A stretch of DNA of 64,000 nucleotides from Deinococcus roseus (GTDB lineage: Bacteria; Deinococcota; Deinococci; Deinococcales; Deinococcaceae): positions 186,001 through 250,000 of the forward strand of contig NZ_BMOD01000004.1 in NCBI RefSeq assembly GCF_014646895.1. Reading direction: 5' to 3'. A model generated the notes under the pieces. It did not search any database and was not told where the DNA came from. It saw only the letters and a program-made list of their open reading frames with translations. The first letter of the stretch is position 1. The number at the start of each line of letters is the position of its first letter. A program made the translations under genes and the position numbers. Below, in pieces: positions 27,816 through 36,040 of this stretch.

Positions 27816-28585
27816 GCTTATACGTCATGAGCGACATTCACGGTCGCTACGCCAATTTTGTTCAGCTGCTCAAGCAGGCCTGGATCATTGACGACGACCT
27901 GGACTGGATGGGCGGCGAAGACGACCTGCTGATCCTGCTGGGAGATTACATGGACCGGGGGGAACACGGCATTGAGGTGCTGGACCTGGTGATGCGCCTG
28001 AAAAAACAGGCCCCCAGCAACGTGTTTGCATTGCTGGGAAACCACGATCTGCATTTGCTGGCCACCCACTTTCATCCCAGTTACGACAGTCCCACCGCCT
28101 GCTCTCCACGCATCGACCATTTTCTGCGCAACGGTGGGCAACGGCGGGATCTGGAACGCCTGACCCCGGAACATGTGACTTTCTTGCAAAACATGCCCGT
28201 GATGTTCAAGTTCGGTCCTTTCCTGTTCATGCACGCAGACAACATGATGTACCTGAATTACGGGCGCAATGTGGATGCAGTGAATGCAGCTTTCAAAGGC
28301 CTGCTGAGCATTCCCATTCCCGAAAAATGGGATGACCTGATTGCCCAGTTCAGTGAACGCAAAGCCTTTTTGCACCAGCCCCACAATGCCAGACAGGTGC
28401 TCAGCACTTTTGGAGGCAGCCGCATCATTCACGGCCACACCCCCATTTACCACATGACCGGAGAAAAAGCCGATTACTACCTGCGGGTGCTCAAAGATGC
28501 CCTGCTGTACTGCGAGGGCATGTGCATCAATGTGGATGGAGGTCTCGCAGACTCCAGGCCTCCGGGCATTCTGCTGAAACTCTGA
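27812..28585 (+). CDS. PPP/PrpE-like metallophosphoesterase, copy 1
   Basis: 257 residues of the calcineurin-like fold. Metal and phosphate motifs appear in order: SDIHGR (residues 7-12), [20 protein letters not shown], a later MHAD and GHTPIYH. These match serine/threonine phosphatases and ApaH/PrpE-type dinucleoside tetraphosphatases. The start overlaps the hspR stop, so the two are translationally coupled. A role in stress signalling by removing protein phosphate or Ap4A is an inference from this coupling only. Confidence 0.88.
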   Translation: MSLYVMSDIHGRYANFVQLLKQAWIIDDDLDWMGGEDDLLILLGDYMDRGEHGIEVLDLVMRLKKQAPSNVFALLGNHDLHLLATHFHPSYDSPTACSPRIDHFLRNGGQRRDLERLTPEHVTFLQNMPVMFKFGPFLFMHADNMMYLNYGRNVDAVNAAFKGLLSIPIPEKWDDLIAQFSERKAFLHQPHNARQVLSTFGGSRIIHGHTPIYHMTGEKADYYLRVLKDALLYCEGMCINVDGGLADSRPPGILLKL

Positions 28586-28602
28586 GGACAGGTCCCTGAC
28601 TG

Positions 28603-29373
28603 ATGGCAATCTTCGTCCTCTCTGACATCCATGGCCGCCTGAAAGAAATGCTTGCATTGCTGCATTCCCACGGCCTGATTGACCGGGAGGTCAATTACAC
28701 TGGCAGAAACCACACCCTGGTTTTTCTGGGGGATTACACCGACCGGGGCGAACACGGCAAAGAAGTGCTGGATGTGGTGATGCGCCTGAGCCACCAGGCT
28801 CCTGATCAGGTGCATGCCCTGCTGGGCAACCATGATTTGATGCTGCTGGCCGCCGCCCTGCACCCCAACCACCAGGGCAAGGACGCCCGTTACACCCTCA
28901 AAGACTTCTGGCTGAACAATGGAGGCCAGAAACGGGACCTCAGGCACCTGCAACCCCACCACATCGAATGGCTGCAAAGCCGTCCTGCATTGCTGAAGCT
29001 CGGGGAATACCTGTTCATGCACGCAGACAGCCTGATGTACCTGCGTTATGGGCGCAATCTCCGTGATGTCAACTGGTTTTTCAGGCAGGTGATGTGCTTT
29101 GGAGACGCTGCCCTGTGGGCCATCCTGATTGAAGAGTTCACCGAAAGGCGGGCCTTCTTTCAGGACACCACCCTGATTCAGCCGGTTCTGGAAGCCTTCG
29201 GAGGAAGCTGCATGGTGCATGGTCACACCCCGATTCATTACATGCTGGGCATTGAACGCGACGCAGTGCTGACCCTCACCGAGCCTTACATGTACGCCAA
29301 TGGCAAATGCATCAATGTGGATGGGGGATTGTCGGATTCACGTGCACGGGGCGTGATTCTGGAATTGCCCTGA
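28603..29373 (+). CDS. PPP/PrpE-like metallophosphoesterase, copy 2
   Basis: 256 residues, a close paralogue of the preceding gene, with the same motif order: SDIHGR, GDYTDRGEHG, LLGNHDLMLL, MHADSLMYLRYG and GHTPIHYM. Both share the terminal pattern [17 protein letters not shown]. It begins 17 bases after copy 1 with GAGGAC upstream. Retention of all metal ligands in both copies suggests both are active enzymes rather than one being a decayed copy. Confidence 0.88.
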   Translation: MAIFVLSDIHGRLKEMLALLHSHGLIDREVNYTGRNHTLVFLGDYTDRGEHGKEVLDVVMRLSHQAPDQVHALLGNHDLMLLAAALHPNHQGKDARYTLKDFWLNNGGQKRDLRHLQPHHIEWLQSRPALLKLGEYLFMHADSLMYLRYGRNLRDVNWFFRQVMCFGDAALWAILIEEFTERRAFFQDTTLIQPVLEAFGGSCMVHGHTPIHYMLGIERDAVLTLTEPYMYANGKCINVDGGLSDSRARGVILELP

Positions 29374-29515
29374 CGGATCTGAACAAGCATCAGGCTGATT
29401 TGCTGGACCCTGGCCATCAGCAAAAAACCTCCTGAAAGCCTGCATGCTCTCAAGACCAAAAATCCCACCCAGCAGGGTTCCTTCCTGGGGCACCACCCAT
29501 TCTGTCCCAAACATC

Positions 29516-29549
29516 TTGACCTGTTCTCTAGACAGGTTATAATCCCGTC
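29516..29549 (+). promoter_or_regulatory. Promoter of M20 dipeptidase gene with internal palindrome
   Basis: TTGACC (29516-29521), 16 bases, TATAAT (29538-29543), six bases, ATG at 29550. Between the two hexamers lies an inverted repeat, ACCTGT (29519-29524) and ACAGGT (29532-29537). Confidence 0.7.
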
Positions 29550-30893
29550 ATGCAATTTGACCAGGATCTGGCTTTACAGGAGCTCTTCACGTTTCTTCGC
29601 ATGCCCTCGGTGTCTGCAGACAGTGCCTACGGGGCCGGGATGCAGCAAGCTGTGGAATTTCTGCAAAGCAAACTGACCGAACTGGGGTTCAAAGCCCAGA
29701 TCAATCCCACCGCAGGGCACCCGGTGGTGTATGCCGAACGCCTCACCGCTGCAGGGAAGCCCACCGTGATGATCTACGGTCACTACGATGTGCAGCCCGA
29801 AGCCCCTCTGGAAGAGTGGAAAACCCCTCCTTTTGAACCCACCATCAAAAATGGCCGCATCTACGCCAGAGGCTCCACAGACGACAAAGGGCAACTGTAC
29901 GCCCATGTGAAAGGCATCGAAACCCTGCTGAAAGAACAGGGAGAACTGCCCGTCAACATCAAGATTCTTTTTGAAGGCGAAGAAGAAATTGGCAGCCCAA
30001 ACCTGGCCAGTTACCTGGAAGAGCACAAAGCTGAACTTCAGGCCGATGTGATCCTGATTTCAGACGGCTCACGCTTCTCTGCAGACACCCCCTCCATCAC
30101 TTATGGTTTGCGTGGCCTGAGTTACATCGAGGTGCACGTGCAGGGGGCTTCCCGTGACCTGCACAGCGGGGCTTATGGCGGTGCTGTACCCAACCCCATC
30201 AATGCCCTCTGCGAGATGATTGCCCAGCTGAAAGACGACCAGGGTCATGTGACCATTCCTGGCTTCTACGACGGCATCCAGGACCTGACCCAGCAAGAGA
30301 GGGACATGTGGGAAGGTCTGCCCTTCGATGAAAAGCAGTGGGGGGCGTCCATTGGCATTGACACCTTCCCTGGAGAAAAAGGCTTCAGCGTGCTGGAACG
30401 CATCTGGGCACGCCCAACCCTGGACGTGAACGGCATCTGGGGGGGCTATCAGGGCGAAGGTGCAAAAACCGTGATTGCGGCAAAAGCTGGGGCCAAGATC
30501 AGCATGCGTCTGGTGCCCGGTCAGGACCCCACCCGCATCACCGAGCTGGCCCTGAACCACATTCCCACCCTGGCCCCTGAAGGCGTGAAAGTGCATGCTT
30601 TTGAGCACCACGGTGGCGATCCTTTCGTGGTGGACCTGAACAGTCCTTACGTGAAAGCAGCCAACACCGCCCTGCAGAAGGTTTACAACCGGGATGCAGT
30701 GTTCATCCGCACCGGGGGCAGCATCCCCATTGCCGCCACTTTCACCCGCATTGTGGGGGCACCCATTTTGTTTGTGGACATGGGCCTGGACATTGATGCC
30801 CCCCACAGCCCCAATGAGAGTTTCGCGGTGCAGGATTATCTGAATGGCATCCTGACCAGTGCTTATGTGCTGGAAGAGATTGGGAAGCTGTAA
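29550..30893 (+). CDS. M20-family dipeptidase
   Basis: 447 residues of the M20 zinc-peptidase family, CNDP/carnosinase-like group that splits dipeptides in the cytoplasm. Metal-binding and catalytic elements are visible: YGHYDVQPE (first zinc His and catalytic Asp), RGSTDDKGQ (bridging Asp), [10 protein letters not shown] (catalytic Glu and zinc Glu), and the late [15 protein letters not shown] is also conserved. No signal peptide. The transcript likely starts at or next to the ATG, from the strong promoter with an overlapping palindrome. Confidence 0.92.
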   Translation: MQFDQDLALQELFTFLRMPSVSADSAYGAGMQQAVEFLQSKLTELGFKAQINPTAGHPVVYAERLTAAGKPTVMIYGHYDVQPEAPLEEWKTPPFEPTIKNGRIYARGSTDDKGQLYAHVKGIETLLKEQGELPVNIKILFEGEEEIGSPNLASYLEEHKAELQADVILISDGSRFSADTPSITYGLRGLSYIEVHVQGASRDLHSGAYGGAVPNPINALCEMIAQLKDDQGHVTIPGFYDGIQDLTQQERDMWEGLPFDEKQWGASIGIDTFPGEKGFSVLERIWARPTLDVNGIWGGYQGEGAKTVIAAKAGAKISMRLVPGQDPTRITELALNHIPTLAPEGVKVHAFEHHGGDPFVVDLNSPYVKAANTALQKVYNRDAVFIRTGGSIPIAATFTRIVGAPILFVDMGLDIDAPHSPNESFAVQDYLNGILTSAYVLEEIGKL

Positions 30894-30903
30894 AACCTTC
30901 AAC

Positions 30904-30942
30904 AAAAGAACCCTTCCAGAGCAAATCTGGAAGGGTTCTTTT
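30904..30942. terminator. Bidirectional terminator after dipeptidase gene
   Basis: AAAAGAACCCTTCCAGA and its exact complement TCTGGAAGGGTTCTTTT flank a five-base loop. Confidence 0.9.
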
Positions 30943-30998
30943 GCAGGGCTTTTGCGAATGACACATCATCCTCACCACTGCCCATTTCATCATGAGGC

Positions 30999-31220
30999 AT
31001 GAACGTGTGGCGCAGAATTCAGGCCTTTTATTTCAGAACCAGACAGACCCTGCAGGTGTGGGCCCAGATCTACCGTCAGGTGGTGGGCATCTGGCGGATG
31101 TTTCGAAGTGCCCAGCAACCTGCTTCCCAGCCAAACCAGCGCCAGCCCCGCAGCCACACCCAGGCCACCATCAAAAATGGTCGCACCATTGATGTGGATG
31201 TGATTCCACCCCAGCGTTGA
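30999..31220 (+). CDS. Small basic protein of unknown function
   Basis: 73 residues, rich in Arg and Gln, with an aromatic N-terminal half (WRRIQAFYF, VWAQIYRQ) and a polar C-terminal half. It starts at ATG 30999 and is closed by a strong terminator 27 bases past its stop, which argues that a transcript ends there. I do not recognise the family. It could be a small membrane-associating or nucleic-acid binding protein. Confidence 0.55.
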   Translation: MNVWRRIQAFYFRTRQTLQVWAQIYRQVVGIWRMFRSAQQPASQPNQRQPRSHTQATIKNGRTIDVDVIPPQR

Positions 31221-31247
31221 GCTGCAAAACCCCTGCAAACCTTCCTG

Positions 31248-31274
31248 ATCCCTCCAGTGCTGGAGGGATTTTTT
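31248..31274 (+). terminator. Terminator after small basic protein
   Basis: Ten-base stem ATCCCTCCAG/CTGGAGGGAT with a two-base loop, then a run of T. Confidence 0.88.
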
Positions 31275-31360
31275 GCATTTGATGCACCTTCAGATTTACG
31301 CTTTTCTGCAGCTGAAAAGTAAGAACTTTGAAGGATTTCTTTCGGTATTGTGGTTTACAG

Positions 31361-31420
31361 ATTGACCCGCGGACCCACACCTGTGATTTTCCAGAGGTGC
31401 GGTTCTGGCCGGGCTTTTTT
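31361..31420 (+). promoter_or_regulatory. Terminator-like structured leader upstream of 407-residue orphan
   Basis: An outer pair CCCG (31366-31369) with CGGG (31410-31413) encloses an inner pair CACACCT/AGGTGCG, and the structure is followed by six T (31415-31420). It lies 87 bases before the next gene with no gene of its own. It could be an attenuator or a small-RNA end. Confidence 0.4.
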
Positions 31421-31506
31421 CGGGTTTGATCTGCTTTTGCTGGCTGTAAGTGCGGCGTTTTCAGTTGCGTTTGCTCCCTGACCCTAAGGAATCCCAGAGG
31501 ACCCCC

Positions 31507-32730
31507 ATGAACACCTATACCGTCACCCTGGAACAGGCCACCGAAATCACCCTGATCATCCTTGGACACAACGTGCAAGACGCCATTCATCAGGCACGTG
31601 CCACCCTTAATGCGGCCCATCTGCATGAGAATCCCAGCACGCCCCTCTCCATGTCCACAGCCACCTACACCTTCACAGAGGTGCAAACCCCCAAGGTCAG
31701 ACAGCTCAGCCCGGCCCAGCCTTTCTTGAAGTTCAATGCGGTTCCCACCTCTGCCCGAACCGAAGAAATGGTTTACCTGCCCGTCAATGAATTGCTGGCC
31801 GTGTGGGATGTTGTGCGCATTCTGCCTCCCACCACCCTGGGGGCCAATTTCACCGTGCAGGGCTGTGTGCTGACCACCCCTCTGGAAAGCAGCCTGCTGT
31901 GCAGCAACCACCCTGAAGTGCTGGTGGCCTCTCAGAAACTTCCTGACCCGGATCGCCTGCAATTCCATGCCAGTCGGGAGGATTTCTGGATTTCCTTCCT
32001 GACCCCCAAAGGCTGGCGGGACACCCCTCACATCAACTGGGCTTCCATTCAGCATCTGGAACATGACATCCTGCAGCTTGATCCGTCTCAGAGCAGTGAA
32101 TTGCATGTGTTCGAGGTGAAACTCTTCTGCAACGCCACCCGCCGTCTGCTGGTGGCCGCCCACTCCGAACAAGAAGCCCTGGGACGTGCCCAGGGCCGTC
32201 CGGTGGCTTACCCTGCTCCGTTCACGCCCACCATGGACCCTGCGTATTCGGTGGCTCCAACCCCGGGTCTGCACACCTATCTGGGTCTTTATGTCAACGC
32301 GCCACAAAGCCTGGATGCCAAAGACCAGTTCCTGGCCATCATGCCTCTGGAAGAGGTGCTGTCCTGCTTTGAAACCATCAAGCCCCTTCCAGAACGCCTG
32401 CAGTCTCTGGAAGTGATGGTGCGAGCTGGCCTGGTGGATCTGGATGACCTGCAAGAACGCCCTTCCTGTCCAGAAGCGGCCCACCTGGCCATCCTGTGTT
32501 CAGAGGTCAGTTTGCTGTCTCCTCAGGAAAATGCCCGTTGCCTGATGACCCATGACCGCTTCCGGCTGTTCTTTTCCCGCAAGCAATCTTTGCAGCCCTC
32601 TCCCCGAAAACAGAATCAGGACACCGAGGCCAGCCAGACCCTGCTGACCTTCGATGTGCCCTGGAACGATGTGGAGACCGCCATGTCGGACATCCGCACT
32701 GTGAATTACCAGATGTACGTGGAAAACTGA
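31507..32730 (+). CDS. Orphan protein with internal two-fold repeat
   Basis: 407 residues from ATG 31507 with GAGGA six bases upstream. No signal peptide, membrane helix or known motif is visible. It appears to consist of two related halves. TVTLEQATEITLIILG (near 4-19) matches HVFEVKLFCNATRRLLVA; NAVPTSARTEEMVYLPVNEL matches VNAPQSLDAKDQFLAIMPLE, both ending in a short LPP or PLP element; and SSLLCSNHPEVLVASQ matches HLAILCSEVSLLSPQ. The C-terminal 35 residues fall outside the repeats. I cannot assign a function. Confidence 0.7.
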   Translation: MNTYTVTLEQATEITLIILGHNVQDAIHQARATLNAAHLHENPSTPLSMSTATYTFTEVQTPKVRQLSPAQPFLKFNAVPTSARTEEMVYLPVNELLAVWDVVRILPPTTLGANFTVQGCVLTTPLESSLLCSNHPEVLVASQKLPDPDRLQFHASREDFWISFLTPKGWRDTPHINWASIQHLEHDILQLDPSQSSELHVFEVKLFCNATRRLLVAAHSEQEALGRAQGRPVAYPAPFTPTMDPAYSVAPTPGLHTYLGLYVNAPQSLDAKDQFLAIMPLEEVLSCFETIKPLPERLQSLEVMVRAGLVDLDDLQERPSCPEAAHLAILCSEVSLLSPQENARCLMTHDRFRLFFSRKQSLQPSPRKQNQDTEASQTLLTFDVPWNDVETAMSDIRTVNYQMYVEN

Positions 32731-32761
32731 CCAGACCCATCAGAGAAAACAGAAAAAACAG

Positions 32762-32788
32762 AGAGACCTGCAATGCAGGTCTCTTTTG
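32762..32788. terminator. Terminator between convergent genes
   Basis: AGAGACCTGCA and TGCAGGTCTCT form a near-perfect stem, with TTTT on the plus strand. Serves the orphan gene and possibly the convergent dehydratase gene. Confidence 0.75.
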
Positions 32789-32801
32789 CAATGGATGGAG
32801 T

Positions 32802-33821
32802 TCAGTGCAGCACAGCTTTCAGGTGCTCCAGCGAAGTGTTGCCTCCAGAGAGGATCACGCCGATTTTCTTGCCCTGCAATTGCTCACGCAGCTGGCGTGC
32901 CCCTGCAAGTGCAGCTGCACCTGCCCCTTCTGCCAGGGTATGAGCATCGGTGAGACAATGGTGCATGGCTGTGCGGATTTCGTCGTCTGAGACCAGCACA
33001 AAGTCTGTCAGGCAGGCCTGCATGATGCTCTGGGTGAGGGCGTAACCTGCTCCGGTGGCCAGTCCTTCTGCAAAGGTTTCGTTGCTGGCGGTCAGGAGTT
33101 CCCGGTGTTTCCAGGAAAGATAAGCAGCAGGAGAAGCAGCGGCCTGCACAGCAATCACCTGACAGGTGGGTTTGAGGGTTTTCACGGCCAGACAGGTGCC
33201 TGCTGCGCTGCTGCCTCCTCCAACCGCCACCAGAATGACCTGCAGATCCGGGGCTTCTTCGAGCATTTCCAGAGCGATGGTGCCCACGCCTGCAATGATG
33301 CGGGGTTCATTGGCTGCCTGAATCATGTGGTATCCGTGCTGTTTTGCAAGATGTTCAGCATGGGCGCGGGCATCGTCAAAGCGAGCACCGTACAGGACCA
33401 CTTCTGCTCCCAGGTTTTGCATGGCCCGCACTTTCAGAGGGTTGGCTTCTGCGGGCATCACAATGGTGGCTTTGACCCCATGGCAGTGGGCTGCGTAAGC
33501 CACAGACTGTCCGTGGTTGCCGGTGGAATAGGAGATCACCCCCCGCTTCAGTTCTGCAGGGTCCATCTGGGAAAGCAGGTAAAGCCCACCCCTGACCTTG
33601 AATGCACCAGTGAGATGGGTGTTTTCATGTTTGATCAGGCATGGGGTGCCCAGCCACTGGTTCAGGGCAGGATGGCTGATCAGTGGTGTGCGAAACAGAT
33701 GTCGGGAGATCACCTGACGGGCATGCAAGATCTCATGGAAGGAAGGCCAGTGTTCTTGCAAATCTGCAGGAGAGGGAAGTGCTACTGTTTCCATATTGAT
33801 AGCGCTATCTATATTCTTCAT
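32802..33821 (-). CDS. Threonine/serine dehydratase (PLP, fold type II)
   Basis: Deaminates threonine (or serine) to 2-oxobutyrate (or pyruvate). 339 residues with ENTHLTGAFKVRGG (PLP Lys), STGNHGQSVAYAA, a glycine loop VGGGSSAAG and SGGNTS. There is no C-terminal ACT domain, so it is of the catabolic or unregulated type. I take ATG 33821, which sits five bases after an extended -10 (TGC-TATCAT) on the minus strand; ATG 33794 is an alternative. A long in-frame extension to 34544 is antisense to the regulator gene and is not real. Divergent from a MocR regulator that probably controls it. Confidence 0.85.
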   Translation of the reverse strand: MKNIDSAINMETVALPSPADLQEHWPSFHEILHARQVISRHLFRTPLISHPALNQWLGTPCLIKHENTHLTGAFKVRGGLYLLSQMDPAELKRGVISYSTGNHGQSVAYAAHCHGVKATIVMPAEANPLKVRAMQNLGAEVVLYGARFDDARAHAEHLAKQHGYHMIQAANEPRIIAGVGTIALEMLEEAPDLQVILVAVGGGSSAAGTCLAVKTLKPTCQVIAVQAAASPAAYLSWKHRELLTASNETFAEGLATGAGYALTQSIMQACLTDFVLVSDDEIRTAMHHCLTDAHTLAEGAGAAALAGARQLREQLQGKKIGVILSGGNTSLEHLKAVLH

Positions 33822-33836
33822 ATATGATGATAGCAC
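33798..33836. promoter_or_regulatory. Divergent overlapping promoters and operator of dehydratase/MocR pair
   Basis: Perfect palindrome GATAGCGCTATC (33798-33809) and a half-site GATAGC (33829-33834). Plus-strand -10 TATGAT (33823-33828) and minus-strand extended -10 TGC-TATCAT (33835 to 33827) overlap face to face. Confidence 0.55.
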
Positions 33837-35240
33837 ATGACTTCTGAAGCTTCCAGACGCTCCTCCGAACGCATCTACCAGGAGCTGAAACAGCACATCC
33901 AATCCAGCATGAAACCCGGAGCTCCCCTCCCCTCTTCGCGCAGTCTGGTGGAGCAACACCAGGCCAGCCCCAACACCATCCAGAAAGTGGTTTCCAGATT
34001 GATGCAGGAAGGTCTGGTGGTCAGTCGCGCCGGACGGGGGGTGTTTGTGGCAGAAAAACCGCAAATCACATCCAGCACAGCAGACTTCGGGTGGCAATCG
34101 GTGCTGCTGGGGGCCAGCCCTGCCCTGCAACAAGATTTCCAGAGCCTGTACACTCCGGCACCTGCAGGGGTGATTCCACTGGGCAGTGGATATCTGGATG
34201 CCAGTTTGCAACCCGGTGCGCTGCTGGCGGCTGCCATGCAAAGGGCTTCCCGGCGACCCCTGATCTGGGACCGCATTTCTCCTGAAGGACTGGAACCCCT
34301 GCGCAACTGGTTCGCCCAGAAACTTGGTGTGCAGGCCCAGAATACCCTGATCACCTCTGGAGCGCAAACAGCCCTCTCCACGGTCTTCAGCGTGCTGGCC
34401 CACTCGGAAGGCCTTCCGGTGCTGGTAGAATCCCCCTGCCATCTGGGCACCCTCGCCATTTTGCGGTCTTGTGGCATGAAACCCATACCGGTTCCGGCGG
34501 ACCATGCTGGGATGCGTCCTGATTTGCTGGAACAGCTTCTGCAAAGCACCTCAGCCCGGATCCTGACCTGCCAGCCCACCTACCAGAATCCCACAGGCCT
34601 GTGCTGGCCTGAACAGCGCAGAAAAGACATCCTTGCCCTCTGCAAAAAACACGGGGTGCTGATTGTGGAAGATGGCGCCACCCAGGATCTGGGCCTGGAC
34701 GGACCTCCTCCTCCCAATCTGGTGAAAATGGCTCCAGAACAGGTGGTTCATGTGTACTCCCTGACCAAGCCTGTGGCGGCAGGTTTGCGCATCGCAGCCA
34801 TTGCGGCCACAGGCCCTGTTCTGCAACGCCTGAGAACCGCCCTGGTGGTGGATGACCTTTTTGTGACCGGGGTGATGCAGGAAGCCGCCCTGGAACTGGT
34901 GACTTCTGCCCAGTGGTCCAGACACCTGAAAACCGTTCAGGGCACCCTGAAAGAACGACGGGATGTGCTGGTGGGTCAGGTGCAGGTCCATCTGCCCAAC
35001 TGGAAAATCCAGCATGTGCCCACCGGAGGGTTTTACATCTGGGTCAAACTGCCAGAAGACCAGGACGATGCTGTCTTTGCCAGATTGGCCCTGCAACATG
35101 GAGTGCAGGTCAGTGCAGGACATGCCTGGTTTCCTGCAGAAAGCGAAGGACCACACCTCCGTCTGAGTTATGCCGGAGCCAGCCTGGAACAGATCAGGCA
35201 GGGCGTGACCACTCTGGCTGATCTGGGTTCAAAAAAATAA
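33837..35240 (+). CDS. MocR-type GntR/aminotransferase transcriptional regulator
   Basis: 467 residues: an N-terminal GntR winged helix (about 8-75; PLPSSRSLVEQHQASPNTIQ, GLVVSRAGRGVFV) joined to a fold-type I aminotransferase-like domain (about 110-460) with NPTGLCWP, IVEDGATQDL and a PLP lysine in YSLTKPVAAGLRIA. MocR proteins sense PLP or amino-acid aldimines; PdxR and GabR are the studied cases. Its divergent, 15-base-spaced neighbour is a threonine dehydratase, so it probably controls that gene. Likely leaderless. Confidence 0.9.
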   Translation: MTSEASRRSSERIYQELKQHIQSSMKPGAPLPSSRSLVEQHQASPNTIQKVVSRLMQEGLVVSRAGRGVFVAEKPQITSSTADFGWQSVLLGASPALQQDFQSLYTPAPAGVIPLGSGYLDASLQPGALLAAAMQRASRRPLIWDRISPEGLEPLRNWFAQKLGVQAQNTLITSGAQTALSTVFSVLAHSEGLPVLVESPCHLGTLAILRSCGMKPIPVPADHAGMRPDLLEQLLQSTSARILTCQPTYQNPTGLCWPEQRRKDILALCKKHGVLIVEDGATQDLGLDGPPPPNLVKMAPEQVVHVYSLTKPVAAGLRIAAIAATGPVLQRLRTALVVDDLFVTGVMQEAALELVTSAQWSRHLKTVQGTLKERRDVLVGQVQVHLPNWKIQHVPTGGFYIWVKLPEDQDDAVFARLALQHGVQVSAGHAWFPAESEGPHLRLSYAGASLEQIRQGVTTLADLGSKK

Positions 35241-35319
35241 ATCCAGAAGGCTTTGAACTTTTGACCTGCCAGGTTCCGTATCTTGCTCAGCTCAATCGAA
35301 CAAGAAAGCAGGTCATCCT

Positions 35320-35790
35320 GTGGGAAACAAAATACAGAGAACGTGCAATGTGTGTGAGCACCAGTGGCTTGCAGATCAGGAATTCGAAACCAAACTCTTC
35401 CGGGAAGCCGCCAATGAAGCCCTGAAAGCAGAAATTTCCCAGCGTGGTTTGCTTAAACTGGACCTCACCCGCCTGATTCAGAAACGGGTGCAGGCCAGTG
35501 TGGGCCGTTCTGTGCTGGGAAATTCAGTGGCCGCCCAGGAACTTCGCATCTCCCGCACCTGCCCCAGCTGTCAGACCTACCAGAAGTTCACCGAAAGACC
35601 CTTTGACACAGCAGATGTGCGTCAGGTGGCACAGGCACTGAACCTGGACACCCCTGAAAGCAAAGAACCTGCCCTCCTCCCTGTCCGGGATTTGCTGGGA
35701 GAACTGGATCATTTGCTGGAATTGTTTTCTCAGCGCAAGATCACCTCTGAAGAGTTCACAAAGCGGCAACAGGCCCTGATCCAGTTCTGA
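35320..35790 (+). CDS. Zinc-ribbon protein with SHOCT-like C-terminus
   Basis: 156 residues from GTG 35320. Two Cys pairs, CNVCEHQW (about 8-15) and CPSCQTYQK (about 83-91), would form a split zinc ribbon around a helical, charged insert. The last 30 residues (LLGELDHLLELFSQRKITSEEFTKRQQALI) resemble a SHOCT module, which is an oligomerising helical motif. Function unknown. It is followed by a double terminator. Confidence 0.68.
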   Translation: MGNKIQRTCNVCEHQWLADQEFETKLFREAANEALKAEISQRGLLKLDLTRLIQKRVQASVGRSVLGNSVAAQELRISRTCPSCQTYQKFTERPFDTADVRQVAQALNLDTPESKEPALLPVRDLLGELDHLLELFSQRKITSEEFTKRQQALIQF

Positions 35791-35887
35791 TTTCTGGAAA
35801 CAACCCAGCATCCAGGAAACCATTTCATCTGGGTTTTAACTTCAGGTGGCATTTTGAAATGGAGTGAGTTCCCAAACCCTCTTTAAC

Positions 35888-35945
35888 CCCAGACGCAAGT
35901 CTGGGTTTTTTCAACCCAGTGCCCAGACGCAAGTCTGGGTTTTTT
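35888..35945 (+). terminator. Two identical terminators in tandem
   Basis: CCCAGAC-GCAA-GTCTGGG-T6 at 35888-35911 is repeated exactly at 35922-35945, a 34-base period. Each has a GCAA tetraloop. Confidence 0.85.
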
Positions 35946-36040
35946 CATGACCCACCTGGGTGTTGCAGAACCGCACCCTGCCTCATGTTGGCTTCAGCAA
36001 ATTCCACCCAACTGGCCCGAAAGCAGTTATCATGGAACAG

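Noticed and set aside
33822..34544. N-terminal extension of the threonine dehydratase
   Set aside because: Antisense to the MocR gene and unlike any dehydratase domain; the enzyme starts at 33821 or 33794.
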